From: an uncultured Gammaproteobacteria bacterium
GTDB lineage: Bacteria > Pseudomonadota > Gammaproteobacteria > PS1 > Pseudothioglobaceae
Reading direction: 5' to 3'
NCBI GenBank assembly: GCA_902556205.1
Contig: CACDVH010000017.1
Coordinates: 1-34,351, forward strand
Length of the DNA: 34,351 bases
Under the pieces are notes generated by a model that worked only from the letters and a program-made list of their open reading frames with translations, was not told where the DNA came from and did not search any database. Below, one piece after another: positions 9,153-16,369 of this stretch (the stretch's first letter is position 1; every line of letters begins with the position of its first letter). A program made the position numbers and the translations under genes.

Positions 9153-10553
9153 ATGGCTAAAAAAAATATAGCCATTGGTGGAATTAGCACTGAATGCAGT
9201 AGTTATTCTCCGTTATTTCAAAGTCAGGAAGACTTTAGAACCCTTCGTGGGCAAGAACTTCTTGATCTCGTTGACTTTCCATTTTCAGAATATAGCATTA
9301 ATGTGTCTCCATTATTCTTCAATAGATCGGTTCCCGGAGGCCCAATTGATCGAGAGTATTTCGATGAAATAAAACATCTATTCATTACTGAGATAAATGC
9401 ACACGAAAAGCTTGATGGTATTCTGCTCTTAATGCACGGAGCTATCTATGTTGAAGGTATAGATGATCCTGAAGGTGAATGGATAAGAGCAGTTAGAGAG
9501 GCAGTTGGTTTAGACTGCCTTATTTCAGTTAGCTTTGATCTTCATGGCCAAGTCACTGATAAAATCATCAAAAATATTGACGCTTTTGCCGCCTTTAAGA
9601 CTGCGCCTCATATTGATGTCAAGGATACATACAGGCGCTCTGCTTCGATGCTGGTTAGTGCAATCAATGAGAACTATCGCCCTGATGTAATATGGTCTTC
9701 AATTCCTGTTTTGGTTTCTGGAGAGATGTCGTCAACTTTTGTAGAGCCGTGTAAAACAATTTATCAAAGTCTTGAACAATTTAACGAAAAAAGAGAGATT
9801 CTTGATTGCAATCTTTTGGTAGGCTACGTTTGGGCTGATACTCAGAGAGCGACTGCCTCGTCAGTTGTCACTTGCACTAACAAAAAAATTGGAGCGAGGG
9901 CCTGCAAAACAATTGCTGAAACCTATTGGAACTCTAGAAAAGATTTAAAGTCTGACATGCAGACAGGCAGTATTGGTGAAGCTTTACTTTGGCTAAATAG
10001 TGAGTTTTCAATCATTGCTGACAGCGGTGACAACCCCACAGCAGGAGGTGTAGGTGATAGGGCCGATGTATTGCAAGCAATTCTTAAACATAATCATGAT
10101 GATTCATTATTTGCTGGAATAGCCTCAAAATCTGCCTATGATGAGCTCAAGAAAGGGAATGAGTTTAGTATAGGTGGCACCTTTGGCGGTGGCGGCCCAG
10201 TATTAAAGCTTAAAGCTGACAGTGTTTATTTTAAGAATCATTGCGCGGTAGTATGCGTCTCTAAAACTATCATAGTGATCTCGAAAACCAGAAGACCTTT
10301 TCATAATCTCAAAGACTTCACTGAATTAAATCTAGATCTGAGTAACTTTAAAATTTTAGTGGTTAAGTCAGGATACCTCTCTCCCGAATTGCAATCGCTC
10401 TCTGCAAGATCATTTTTAGCACTAACTGAGGGAGCTGTAAATCAAAACTTAGTGGGCATTGAAAATAAAAAACGTCACAAGAAAATATACCCTTTTCAAG
10501 ATTTTAATAATTTTATTCCGCGTGTCAGTGACGGCGAATCTATAGTCAGTTAA
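9153..10553 (+). CDS. M81-family metallopeptidase/amidohydrolase (MlrC-like)
   Basis: The 466-residue protein has the two-domain layout of MlrC, the microcystin-pathway hydrolase. The N-terminal domain begins IAIGGISTECSSYSP (Glu14, where relatives have HETN-type sequence). It continues with LLLMHGA (His95), SFDLHG (Asp129, His131) and the segment APHID. The C-terminal domain starts around the DSGDNPTAGGVGD motif (290-302) and includes GGTFGGGGPV. These acidic and histidine residues are the plausible metal ligands by family comparison. Members outside cyanotoxin degraders have mostly unknown peptide or amide substrates. AGGTGAG at 9144-9150 is the likely ribosome site. Its last 8 bases overlap the end of the convergent serine hydrolase gene. 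Confidence 0.87.
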   Translation: MAKKNIAIGGISTECSSYSPLFQSQEDFRTLRGQELLDLVDFPFSEYSINVSPLFFNRSVPGGPIDREYFDEIKHLFITEINAHEKLDGILLLMHGAIYVEGIDDPEGEWIRAVREAVGLDCLISVSFDLHGQVTDKIIKNIDAFAAFKTAPHIDVKDTYRRSASMLVSAINENYRPDVIWSSIPVLVSGEMSSTFVEPCKTIYQSLEQFNEKREILDCNLLVGYVWADTQRATASSVVTCTNKKIGARACKTIAETYWNSRKDLKSDMQTGSIGEALLWLNSEFSIIADSGDNPTAGGVGDRADVLQAILKHNHDDSLFAGIASKSAYDELKKGNEFSIGGTFGGGGPVLKLKADSVYFKNHCAVVCVSKTIIVISKTRRPFHNLKDFTELNLDLSNFKILVVKSGYLSPELQSLSARSFLALTEGAVNQNLVGIENKKRHKKIYPFQDFNNFIPRVSDGESIVS

Positions 10554-11646
10554 TTGCCTTTAAAATCTGACGAACAAAAAGCTGCTCATTCCACTGATTT
10601 GGACCTGACCCTACTCTAACAACAACAAGCTCTTTTGAAGGTATCACATAACATCTATTTGAGTTGTAACCCTCAAGTGAAAACATATCTTTTGGAAGAC
10701 CTGGCCATCTCGTTTCATGAGTATTCACCCAAAACGTGAAGCCATATTCTGGGTTTAATGTTTGTGAAGGCTTGGTTGCCTTATCAACCCAAATGCTAGG
10801 GATAATTTGATCATCACCCCACTTACCATTTTGCATCAACAAGTAGCCAAACCTAGCTAGCTCTCTTGCCGAAATATGAAGACCAACGTGGGCACTGGTA
10901 TGAGGACCTATGAATGGACCTCCTCCATGAACGTCCCAACTTGCATTCTCTATACCAATCCTAGAGAAAACTATATCTTGCATGTATTCATGCATCTCTC
11001 TTCTCATGATAATTTTGAAAAGAATCGATAAATGAGCTATCGCAGGATCGCTATAGTCCCAAAAAGTGCCTGGCTTTAAAACGAGCTTATCGGTTTTGTA
11101 GCCATATCGATTCTCTTGATACCCAAGTGCATGCTCAAATGGACCATTATTATCTCTAGGCGGGATTCCAAATACCAATTGATTTTCTCCCGGAATCCCA
11201 GAAGTCATACTCAGAAGATGGCCGATTGTAATTTTTTCTTTTCGCTTATCAGTTATCTTGAAAGATTCAGGCAGAAATGAGTACGCAAAGCTATCTAAAT
11301 TAACTTGAATATTATTAGGAAGTGTTCCATTTTTGCTTTCTTCTAAAAGCAGACCCCAAGCAATACCGGTAAATGACTTTGTACAAGACCATACATCGAA
11401 TCGACTTCCTGGGAGTGTCATGAAGCTGTAATGCTCTTTCACCAAAAGACCATCTTTAATAACAATGATCCCAGAGGCCACATTTTCAAAGAAAAGCTTG
11501 TACTCTTCGATTGCCTGGTTTAGCCGATCATAATTAATGTTGGATGCAGCTGATTTATCTATTTCTTTATCTAAAAACCGCCATCCACCCTCTGATTCTG
11601 GCAAAGGAAAATGCTGACTCACTTTAGAGTTTAAATTTTTCATCAA
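10546..11646 (-). CDS. Serine hydrolase of the beta-lactamase/penicillin-binding fold (class C type)
   Basis: The 366-residue protein shows the SxxK catalytic motif at Ser87-Lys90 (WSCTKSFTG), a YxN-like triad as Tyr198-Ser-Asp200 (DYSDPA) and LLSMTSG between them. These are typical of the beta-lactamase-related esterase/peptidase family (COG1680). No signal peptide is evident, so it is probably cytoplasmic and more likely an esterase or amidase such as a 6-aminohexanoate-dimer-hydrolase-like enzyme than a beta-lactamase. There are two adjacent ATG codons at the start; either may be used. It converges on the M81 gene with an 8-base overlap, which may be chance packing. The substrate is unknown. 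Confidence 0.88.
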   Translation of the reverse strand: MMKNLNSKVSQHFPLPESEGGWRFLDKEIDKSAASNINYDRLNQAIEEYKLFFENVASGIIVIKDGLLVKEHYSFMTLPGSRFDVWSCTKSFTGIAWGLLLEESKNGTLPNNIQVNLDSFAYSFLPESFKITDKRKEKITIGHLLSMTSGIPGENQLVFGIPPRDNNGPFEHALGYQENRYGYKTDKLVLKPGTFWDYSDPAIAHLSILFKIIMRREMHEYMQDIVFSRIGIENASWDVHGGGPFIGPHTSAHVGLHISARELARFGYLLMQNGKWGDDQIIPSIWVDKATKPSQTLNPEYGFTFWVNTHETRWPGLPKDMFSLEGYNSNRCYVIPSKELVVVRVGSGPNQWNEQLFVRQILKAIN

Positions 11647-11713
11647 GCAATTGTACTTGGAAAAAAATATCTAGTCTTAAGATAATTATTGAAGTTTATG
11701 GTAAGATTTAATT

Positions 11714-11739
11714 TATAGTAATTCCACAAAATAATTGTG
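11714..11739 (+). promoter_or_regulatory. Promoter and 5'-end stem-loop of the first small membrane protein gene
   Basis: A -10-like TATAGT (11714-11719) is followed by the inverted repeat CACAA-aataa-TTGTG (11725-11739), which begins at the predicted transcription start near 11726. The -35 is weak. The rest of the 132-base spacer from 11647 is AT-rich and also must hold the divergent hydrolase promoter. Confidence 0.35.
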
Positions 11740-11778
11740 TCTAAAAAAACTACTTAATTCAATATCATAGGAGAAATT

Positions 11779-12147
11779 ATGACTTTAACTTTAGTATATA
11801 GATTAAATGGATTGGTGGGTCTTTTATGGGCTGCATCAATGTGGTTTGGTAGTGAAATGATGGCAGCCTCTTACGGCTGGGAGGTTACCTCTCCAATGAT
11901 TACGATGTCTCAATTTTTAGCGGTGTCTTTCTTATTTATTGCTGTGATTTTTATTATGCTACCGAACTGGACTTCAGAGGAGCAACTAAAGAAAGCAACT
12001 ATCACTCTGATACTTCTTCAAATTATTGCAGTTGCACTTCAGGTCTTTCATCTTACATCAGGTGCCATTCCATCTGGAGGAATGCAGTACTTTGGTATCG
12101 GCTTAGGTATTTTATTCATTATTCTTTTCTACTGGAAATCAAGATAG
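11779..12147 (+). CDS. Small four-helix membrane protein, paralogue 1 (PNWTSE motif)
   Basis: The 122-residue protein has four hydrophobic segments (about 6-24, 40-60, 72-92, 100-118) and ends with a basic WKSR. The motif PNWTSEEQLK at residues 62-71 lies in the loop between segments 2 and 3. It is shared at the identical position with the next gene, so the two are tandem paralogues. A strong AGGAGA ribosome site precedes the ATG by six bases. A good intrinsic terminator follows, so it is a single-gene transcript. I do not recognise a characterised family; a function in the inner membrane is all that can be inferred. Confidence 0.85.
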   Translation: MTLTLVYRLNGLVGLLWAASMWFGSEMMAASYGWEVTSPMITMSQFLAVSFLFIAVIFIMLPNWTSEEQLKKATITLILLQIIAVALQVFHLTSGAIPSGGMQYFGIGLGILFIILFYWKSR

Positions 12148-12167
12148 CAATTTTCTCCAGTTGATAT

Positions 12168-12194
12168 AGGGGTCTATTATGACCCCTTTTTTTT
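12168..12194 (+). terminator. Intrinsic terminator after paralogue 1
   Basis: AGGGGTC (12168-12174) pairs with GACCCCT (12181-12187) around a six-base loop TATTAT and runs into eight T residues. This is a strong rho-independent terminator about 20 bases behind the stop codon. Confidence 0.9.
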
Positions 12195-12211
12195 GTTTTA
12201 AATATTCAGGG

Positions 12212-12256
12212 TATAATTTATTAACGCCACCACTTTTATAGGTGTCGTTATTTTTT
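12212..12256 (+). promoter_or_regulatory. Promoter and 5'-terminal stem-loop before paralogue 2
   Basis: A perfect TATAAT lies at 12212-12217. The expected start near 12224 coincides with the left arm of an imperfect inverted repeat, AACGCCACC (12223-12231), pairing with GGTGTCGTT (12241-12249) with one mismatch. The right arm is followed by A and six T residues (12251-12256). It could be a 5'-end stabilising hairpin or a leader attenuator; the AGGAGAG ribosome site lies outside it. Confidence 0.5.
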
Positions 12257-12273
12257 AACATAGGAGAGTTAAC

Positions 12274-12645
12274 ATGAGTTTATCTTTAATCTTTAGACTT
12301 CAAGCAGCTTTTGCTGCAATATGGGCACTTCAATTAATCTTTGTTCCAGGCATGGTATTTGCTCAATACCAATGGGGATATTCCGCAGAGCTAGTTGCTA
12401 TCGCGCAGGCAACTGGAACAGCTATGGCGGGTCTTGCTATTCTTGCATATGGTATACCTAACTGGACTAGTGAAGATCAACTAAAAGTAGCGGCAAAATC
12501 TTTGGGCACCATTGCAATTTTATTCTTAATTATGCAGCTATATCAAATCTTGATTTCAGGGATGGCTCCGGGTGGCGCTATGGACTGGGTTAGTACACTA
12601 GTTACAGCGCTATTTGCTGTTGGATTTTTCATGAAATCCAAATAA
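12274..12645 (+). CDS. Small four-helix membrane protein, paralogue 2 (PNWTSE motif)
   Basis: This 123-residue protein has the same length, helix spacing and start (M-[TS]-L-[TS]-L) as the gene at 11779. It carries PNWTSEDQLK at residues 62-71 and a basic end MKSK. Outside the motif the two sequences have diverged considerably, so the duplication is not recent. It has its own promoter, a strong AGGAGAG ribosome site and a very strong terminator, which suggests high and independent expression. It is an integral membrane protein of unknown function. Confidence 0.85.
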   Translation: MSLSLIFRLQAAFAAIWALQLIFVPGMVFAQYQWGYSAELVAIAQATGTAMAGLAILAYGIPNWTSEDQLKVAAKSLGTIAILFLIMQLYQILISGMAPGGAMDWVSTLVTALFAVGFFMKSK

Positions 12646-12666
12646 AAGATAAATTTTTTTTAACCT

Positions 12667-12695
12667 AAAAGGAGGTCATAATTGACCTCCTTTTT
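12667..12695 (+). terminator. Intrinsic terminator after paralogue 2
   Basis: AAAAGGAGGTCA (12667-12678) and TGACCTCCTTTT (12683-12694) form a perfect 12-pair stem with loop TAAT, ending in five T residues. Because it is A- and T-flanked it would also fold on the other strand. Part of its right arm, TTGACC (12682-12687), may double as a -35 element for the next gene. Confidence 0.93.
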
Positions 12696-12715
12696 GTTTA
12701 TATTATTCTTTAGCT

Positions 12716-13585
12716 ATGAATTCTAAGCAAATTCTTTTAGCTTTAATTGTTCCAATTACGTGGGGCTTAGGTTTTACCCTTGCTAAGATTGGTATGGAGC
12801 AGTTTTCAGCACTACTGATTATGTCAATACGTTTTGGTATTGCCGGACTCGTTCTTGTATGGTTTACAAAACCACCATGGGGTCATATGAGAGAAATATT
12901 TCTTGTAGCCCTCATAGGATCAACCATTCAATATGGTCTCACTTACAATGGATTAAAGGGTATTGATGCCTCGACTGCAGCAATTCTAGTTCAGCTTGAG
13001 GGTCCTATTCTGGCTCTAATGGGTGCCCTACTGTTGAAAGAAAAACTTGGATTAACAAGGACCTTAGGTATGGCTCTTGCATTTATAGGTGTACTTATAA
13101 TTGCTGGTGAACCAAGGCTTGATGGACATCTAAATAGTGTTGTTCTTTTGGTAGCAGGATCAGCTGTCTGGGCTATTGCTCAAATTATGATTAGCAGACT
13201 CAAAAACCTATCTGGAATAACTATTCTAGCCTGGGTTGCAATTATGGCAACTCCACAAATGCTTCTCGGTTCATTAATTATTGAGGATGGGCAATGGCAA
13301 GCGATTACATCTGCCAGTCTAGTAGATTGGTCGATTATTCTTTATCTTGCCCTCATTATGACCGTGGTTGGATACAGCGCTTGGTATCACCTATTGAGCA
13401 GTGTGGATGTCAGCGTAGTTTCTCCATTTCTGATGCTACTGCCAATCACCTCAATTGTTGCTGGAATAACTCTTCTTGATGAAAAACTCACTTTATCTAT
13501 GATTATTGGTGGGCTCTTGATTATGGCTGGAGTTGCCAGCACGCTAATCAATTGGCGCTGGCCAAAAAAACAAATCAATATTTAG
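12716..13585 (+). CDS. EamA/DMT-superfamily transporter
   Basis: The 289-residue protein has ten hydrophobic segments in two EamA repeats (about 5-135 and 142-280). Typical segments are ITWGLGFTLAKIGM at the start and VSVVSPFLMLLPITSIVAGI near the end. Members of the drug/metabolite transporter superfamily export amino acids or other metabolites; the substrate is not predictable. No Shine-Dalgarno sequence precedes the ATG. A TTGACC-16-TATTCT promoter-like pair (12682-12709) would place the transcript start at or near the ATG, so the mRNA may be leaderless. It converges on the 74-residue gene with 8 bases between the stops. Confidence 0.9.
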   Translation: MNSKQILLALIVPITWGLGFTLAKIGMEQFSALLIMSIRFGIAGLVLVWFTKPPWGHMREIFLVALIGSTIQYGLTYNGLKGIDASTAAILVQLEGPILALMGALLLKEKLGLTRTLGMALAFIGVLIIAGEPRLDGHLNSVVLLVAGSAVWAIAQIMISRLKNLSGITILAWVAIMATPQMLLGSLIIEDGQWQAITSASLVDWSIILYLALIMTVVGYSAWYHLLSSVDVSVVSPFLMLLPITSIVAGITLLDEKLTLSMIIGGLLIMAGVASTLINWRWPKKQINI

Positions 13586-13593
13586 AGATATTC

Positions 13594-13818
13594 CTATTTA
13601 TAAAAAGGATCTACCGACTCAAATTGAGAGGTAATTTTTCTAACCCATTTGGAGATTGCAATCCCTTTACTGAGCTGCATGGAATTGTTTTCGGATTGAA
13701 TATTCCTTTCTTTATTTCCATTAAGGGGAAGCTCCATCTGTTGTTGTAAAAAATTTGTTTCCTTATCTAAGTCCTTTCTTAACTCTTTAATCTTACTTAC
13801 GACACTCGTATCTGACAT
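13594..13818 (-). CDS. Small predicted coiled-coil protein
   Basis: This 74-residue protein begins MSDTSVVSKIKELRKDL. The start at 13818 is chosen because a strong ribosome site AGGAGTT lies six bases upstream (13825-13831 on this strand). A longer frame reaching 13920 would overlap the upstream gene and has no ribosome site. The first half is a charged heptad-like helix (KIKELRKDLDKETNFLQQQMEL), then a polar linker and a basic-hydrophobic end. It lies 40 bases behind the ribbon-helix-helix gene and is probably cotranscribed with it. I do not recognise the family; a partner protein of the regulator is one option. Confidence 0.65.
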   Translation of the reverse strand: MSDTSVVSKIKELRKDLDKETNFLQQQMELPLNGNKERNIQSENNSMQLSKGIAISKWVRKITSQFESVDPFYK

Positions 13819-13858
13819 TAATCTAACTCCTAAATAACAAAAAAATCTTAATCTGAAA

Positions 13859-14146
13859 TTAAGACTTACCCTTTGGAACTTTCTTTGAAGTTTTGTATTT
13901 ACTCTCCCACTTCTTATCAAGGTCCGATTTCGCTATATCCTTATAATCAATTCCACTGATTTCCTTGAACTCGGATATTGCATCTTCCATGGCAGTCTCA
14001 AAGACAACAGAAAGAGACATGCTGTAGCCAAAATCCTTAGCAGCAATCGAAGCGCCCTTAAACGCTTCAAAAACTGGCCTCCGAATCCTGACACTCACAA
14101 CACGTTTTTCATCTGCTTTCTGATTCTTTGTAACGTATTTACCCAT
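13859..14146 (-). CDS. Probable ribbon-helix-helix DNA-binding protein
   Basis: The 95-residue protein starts at the ATG 14146; the preceding codon is TTG and a start there is less likely. After a basic N-terminus comes RVVSVRIRRPVFEAFKGASIAAKDFGYSMS: a short beta strand with alternating basic residues, then two helices. This is the pattern of RHH repressors and ParG-like or antitoxin-like proteins. The C-terminal third is lysine-rich (KYKTSKKVPKGKS). Upstream are three GTATAC palindromes, one of which contains the likely -10 of this gene (minus-strand TATACT at 14178-14183), consistent with autoregulation. The RHH assignment is from sequence pattern only. Confidence 0.7.
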   Translation of the reverse strand: MGKYVTKNQKADEKRVVSVRIRRPVFEAFKGASIAAKDFGYSMSLSVVFETAMEDAISEFKEISGIDYKDIAKSDLDKKWESKYKTSKKVPKGKS

Positions 14147-14178
14147 CAAAAAATTATTTAAGTGAACTGCTGAAATCA

Positions 14179-14231
14179 GTATACACTTTTTGTATACTTA
14201 ATGTAGTTATATTTGTTTTCTTTTTGTATAC
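14179..14231. promoter_or_regulatory. Three GTATAC palindromes, probable operator array
   Basis: GTATAC occurs at 14179-14184, 14192-14197 and 14226-14231. The last two sit in an exact 12-base direct repeat CTTTTTGTATAC (14186-14197 and 14220-14231). The array lies between the divergent RHH gene and the hydrolase gene and overlaps the probable minus-strand -10. Tandem short palindromes are the usual operator form for RHH regulators. Confidence 0.6.
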
Positions 14232-14240
14232 ATAATAATA

Positions 14241-14268
14241 TTCATTTTAAAAAAGATAAAGCTATAAT
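14241..14268 (+). promoter_or_regulatory. Promoter for the alpha/beta hydrolase gene
   Basis: A perfect TATAAT (14263-14268) is preceded at 16 bases by a weak -35, TTCATT (14241-14246). The predicted start near 14275 gives a leader of about 30 bases. The GTATAC array lies immediately upstream, so the RHH protein could influence this promoter too. Confidence 0.45.
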
Positions 14269-14305
14269 TAATCTCGTTAAAAATTTAAAAAAGTAAAAAA
14301 GAGAA

Positions 14306-15163
14306 ATGCTTAATATCAGTTCTATTGAAAAATACATTGCATTAAGTGAAGCTAAGATCCATAAACTTCGACCTAACATTGAAAAGAAAATTTTATGGGC
14401 TCATAAGGCTGATCAAAAAACGCCTATAAGCCTAGTTTTTATCCATGGATTTTCAGCCACTAGAGCTGAACTAAGTCCAGTCATCGAACAGGTTGGACTG
14501 GCTTTAAAGGCAAATGTATTCTTTACAAGATTAACTGGCCATGGTCAAGACGGAGTAGAACTGAGTAATGCTACATTTGAGAACTGGATTTCAGACACCA
14601 AAGAGGCAATTAGTGTCGGTGAATTGATTGGTGATGAAGTTGTTCTTATTGGCTCATCCACAGGCTGTTCGCTGATTCATGCCCTCATAGAAGATCAGGT
14701 AAAGGTCAGGTCAGTTATTTATATTTCACCCAATTTTGGACCAAGCTCGTTTAGAGGTCACTTTCTCAGGGTGCCAGGTGCTAAATGGTTTATACCTCTT
14801 ATCTTAGGCAAAGAACACTCCTTTGTTGCAAAAAATTCTGAGCATGAAAGATGCTGGACTACTCACTATCCTACAGAAGCTCTTTTTGCAGTTAAGGACT
14901 CTGTGGTGGCTGCAAGCTTAGCCAATCATAAAAATATTAAGCTGCCCATGCTCTTCTGGTTTTCGGATAATGATAAAGTCGTCTCAGCCAAAGACACTCG
15001 AAAAGTCATTTCTAAAATGGGGCGAAATGTTGAAGTTTTTAATCCAATACTCTCACCAAATGATGATCCTTCAAAACACGGTGTTCTTGGTGACATTTTG
15101 AGCCCGACGAAAACCGCTCAGGGTGTCCGAAAAATCATTGAGTGGATTAAAAGAAATAACTAG
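14306..15163 (+). CDS. Alpha/beta-hydrolase-fold protein
   Basis: The 285-residue protein has the oxyanion-side motif FIHGFSATRAE (45-55), RLTGHG, and the nucleophile elbow GSSTG with Ser118. Asp221 or Asp223 (SDNDKVV) and His258 (KHGV) complete the predicted triad in the right order. The layout resembles carboxylesterase/lysophospholipase-like or serine aminopeptidase (S33)-type hydrolases. No signal peptide is seen, so it is probably cytoplasmic. It is preceded by a TATAAT and a GAGAA ribosome site. Its last 4 bases overlap the convergent dioxygenase gene. The substrate is unknown. Confidence 0.88.
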   Translation: MLNISSIEKYIALSEAKIHKLRPNIEKKILWAHKADQKTPISLVFIHGFSATRAELSPVIEQVGLALKANVFFTRLTGHGQDGVELSNATFENWISDTKEAISVGELIGDEVVLIGSSTGCSLIHALIEDQVKVRSVIYISPNFGPSSFRGHFLRVPGAKWFIPLILGKEHSFVAKNSEHERCWTTHYPTEALFAVKDSVVAASLANHKNIKLPMLFWFSDNDKVVSAKDTRKVISKMGRNVEVFNPILSPNDDPSKHGVLGDILSPTKTAQGVRKIIEWIKRNN

Positions 15164-15993
15164 TAATTACGTTTTTCTTTTGCTCCTTTATAGAGTATTT
15201 CAGATAAGTTTTCATTTGCAATCTTTCTTTGTGCAACTGTTCTTGGATCCATATTAAACCTGGGTCGATCTAGGAATATACCATCACCATCCTGTCTTTT
15301 TTGGCCTCTGACGTGAGTCCAAAGATTCCTGCCCACAATCTGTTTAATATTATTTGGCATATAAGATTGAAGCGAAAAACCAATTCTTCTTTGATTGCTA
15401 TTATTAGGCTGGGAGCCATGAATAACTGCGCCATGATGTATTGACATTTCTCCAGGCTTTAAAATAAGATCTACAGCCTTACTTTCATCAACGTCTTGAA
15501 TCACTTGGCCTCGGGTCAAGATATTATTTTCAGCAAACGTATCTTCATGAGTCTGAATATTTGTTTTATGACTTCCAGCAATCATTGTCATGCATCCAGT
15601 TTCTTTATTGCTTGGACTGAGCGCAATCCAAGGAGTTGGAAAGTCTAAGCTATCTAGGCCCATGTAGGTTGCATCCTGGTGCCAACTTACGTATTGCTTG
15701 GAAGATGGCTCCTTAATAAACATGACAGATGCCCAAAGTGAGATGTTAGGCCCAATCAAATCTTCAATTGCATCAACAATAATTGTGTTGTGAGCGAGCG
15801 AATCTAAAAAAGCAAATGAAAGATGAAGATTGTTTCTGCTTTCAGAATTTATCTCATGTGGAAACTCTTTTTCAACTTGCTCTAACTCATCCTTAATAGA
15901 CAAGGCTTCTTTCTCAGAAATGACCCTAATCGGAGAAATAAAACCCTGGTCATAGTATTGCTCAATCTGTTCTTTAGTAAGGACTCTAGGCAT
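15160..15993 (-). CDS. Phytanoyl-CoA dioxygenase (PhyH)-family Fe(II)/2-oxoglutarate oxygenase
   Basis: The 277-residue protein carries the iron-binding triad as His105-x-Asp107 (SWHQDATY) and His192 (HHGAVIHGSQPN). Arg202/Arg203 follow ten residues later as the probable 2-oxoglutarate anchor (NQRRIGFSLQSY). The YxxGF-like N-terminus (QYYDQGFI) and WIALSPSNKETGCM are typical of the PhyH family. Members hydroxylate varied small molecules, including ectoine, phosphonates and halogenated or lipid substrates; nothing here identifies the target. The intact metal triad argues for an active enzyme. Confidence 0.9.
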   Translation of the reverse strand: MPRVLTKEQIEQYYDQGFISPIRVISEKEALSIKDELEQVEKEFPHEINSESRNNLHLSFAFLDSLAHNTIIVDAIEDLIGPNISLWASVMFIKEPSSKQYVSWHQDATYMGLDSLDFPTPWIALSPSNKETGCMTMIAGSHKTNIQTHEDTFAENNILTRGQVIQDVDESKAVDLILKPGEMSIHHGAVIHGSQPNNSNQRRIGFSLQSYMPNNIKQIVGRNLWTHVRGQKRQDGDGIFLDRPRFNMDPRTVAQRKIANENLSEILYKGAKEKRNY

Positions 15994-16066
15994 TATTAGA
16001 TCAAACTACATAAAATTGTCATTTTATTATAATAATAAATCAATAACCATATTTTTTATATGAGTA

Positions 16067-16097
16067 TATACTGAGCTTAAACTTTAAACATTTAAAG
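16067..16097 (+). promoter_or_regulatory. -10 element and palindrome ahead of the DUF6356-like gene
   Basis: TATACT (16067-16072) is a likely -10. It is followed by the 7-2-7 palindrome CTTTAAACATTTAAAG (16082-16097), whose right arm runs into the AAAGAGAA ribosome site, so folding could mask translation. The palindrome resembles one at 17244-17259. The remaining spacer from 15994 is featureless AT-rich sequence. Confidence 0.4.
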
Positions 16098-16106
16098 AGA
16101 ATTGCA

Positions 16107-16307
16107 ATGACCAATTTATTTAACAAGCATCCTAATGAGGTTGGTGAAACTTATCTTCAACACCTCATAATTGCATGGAAGTATGGCTTAAGTTTATTTC
16201 AACTATTTATGATTGCAGTGATCCATGGATTATTCCCATTCATTTTTAAAAAAACAGTCAGTGATAAGATTATCAAGATGGGAGACGAATTAAAGAATAG
16301 AAACTAA
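16107..16307 (+). CDS. Small DUF6356-like protein
   Basis: The 66-residue protein reads as one compact domain with FNKHPNEVGETYLQHL, a hydrophobic helix and AVIHGLFPFIFKKTVSDKI. This pattern of HP-vgetY-eH followed by iHalfPf-f-ktaS matches my recollection of the short DUF6356 family found in marine and soil proteobacteria, sometimes labelled capsule-related. Its role is unknown. One helix (about 27-50) may associate with the membrane. AAAGAGAA is the ribosome site. Confidence 0.75.
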   Translation: MTNLFNKHPNEVGETYLQHLIIAWKYGLSLFQLFMIAVIHGLFPFIFKKTVSDKIIKMGDELKNRN

Positions 16308-16322
16308 ATTCGCTTAAAATTC

Positions 16323-16341
16323 ATGAATACTTCATTTTTTT
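16323..16341 (+). terminator. Weak candidate terminator after the DUF6356-like gene
   Basis: ATGAA (16323-16327) pairs with TTCAT (16331-16335) across a three-base loop and is followed by a run of T residues. The five-pair AT-rich stem is weak, so this is a tentative call. Confidence 0.3.
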
Positions 16342-16369
16342 AGTAAAAAGGTCATCTAAAATTTCGAAT

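Noticed and set aside
13552-13749. Plus-strand frame of 65 codons overlapping the EamA end
   Set aside because: It overlaps EamA and the opposing 74-residue gene, which has a good ribosome site; no protein features of its own.
13819-13920. N-terminal extension of the 74-residue coiled-coil protein
   Set aside because: It would overlap the RHH gene, has no ribosome site, and a strong AGGAGTT supports the ATG at 13818.
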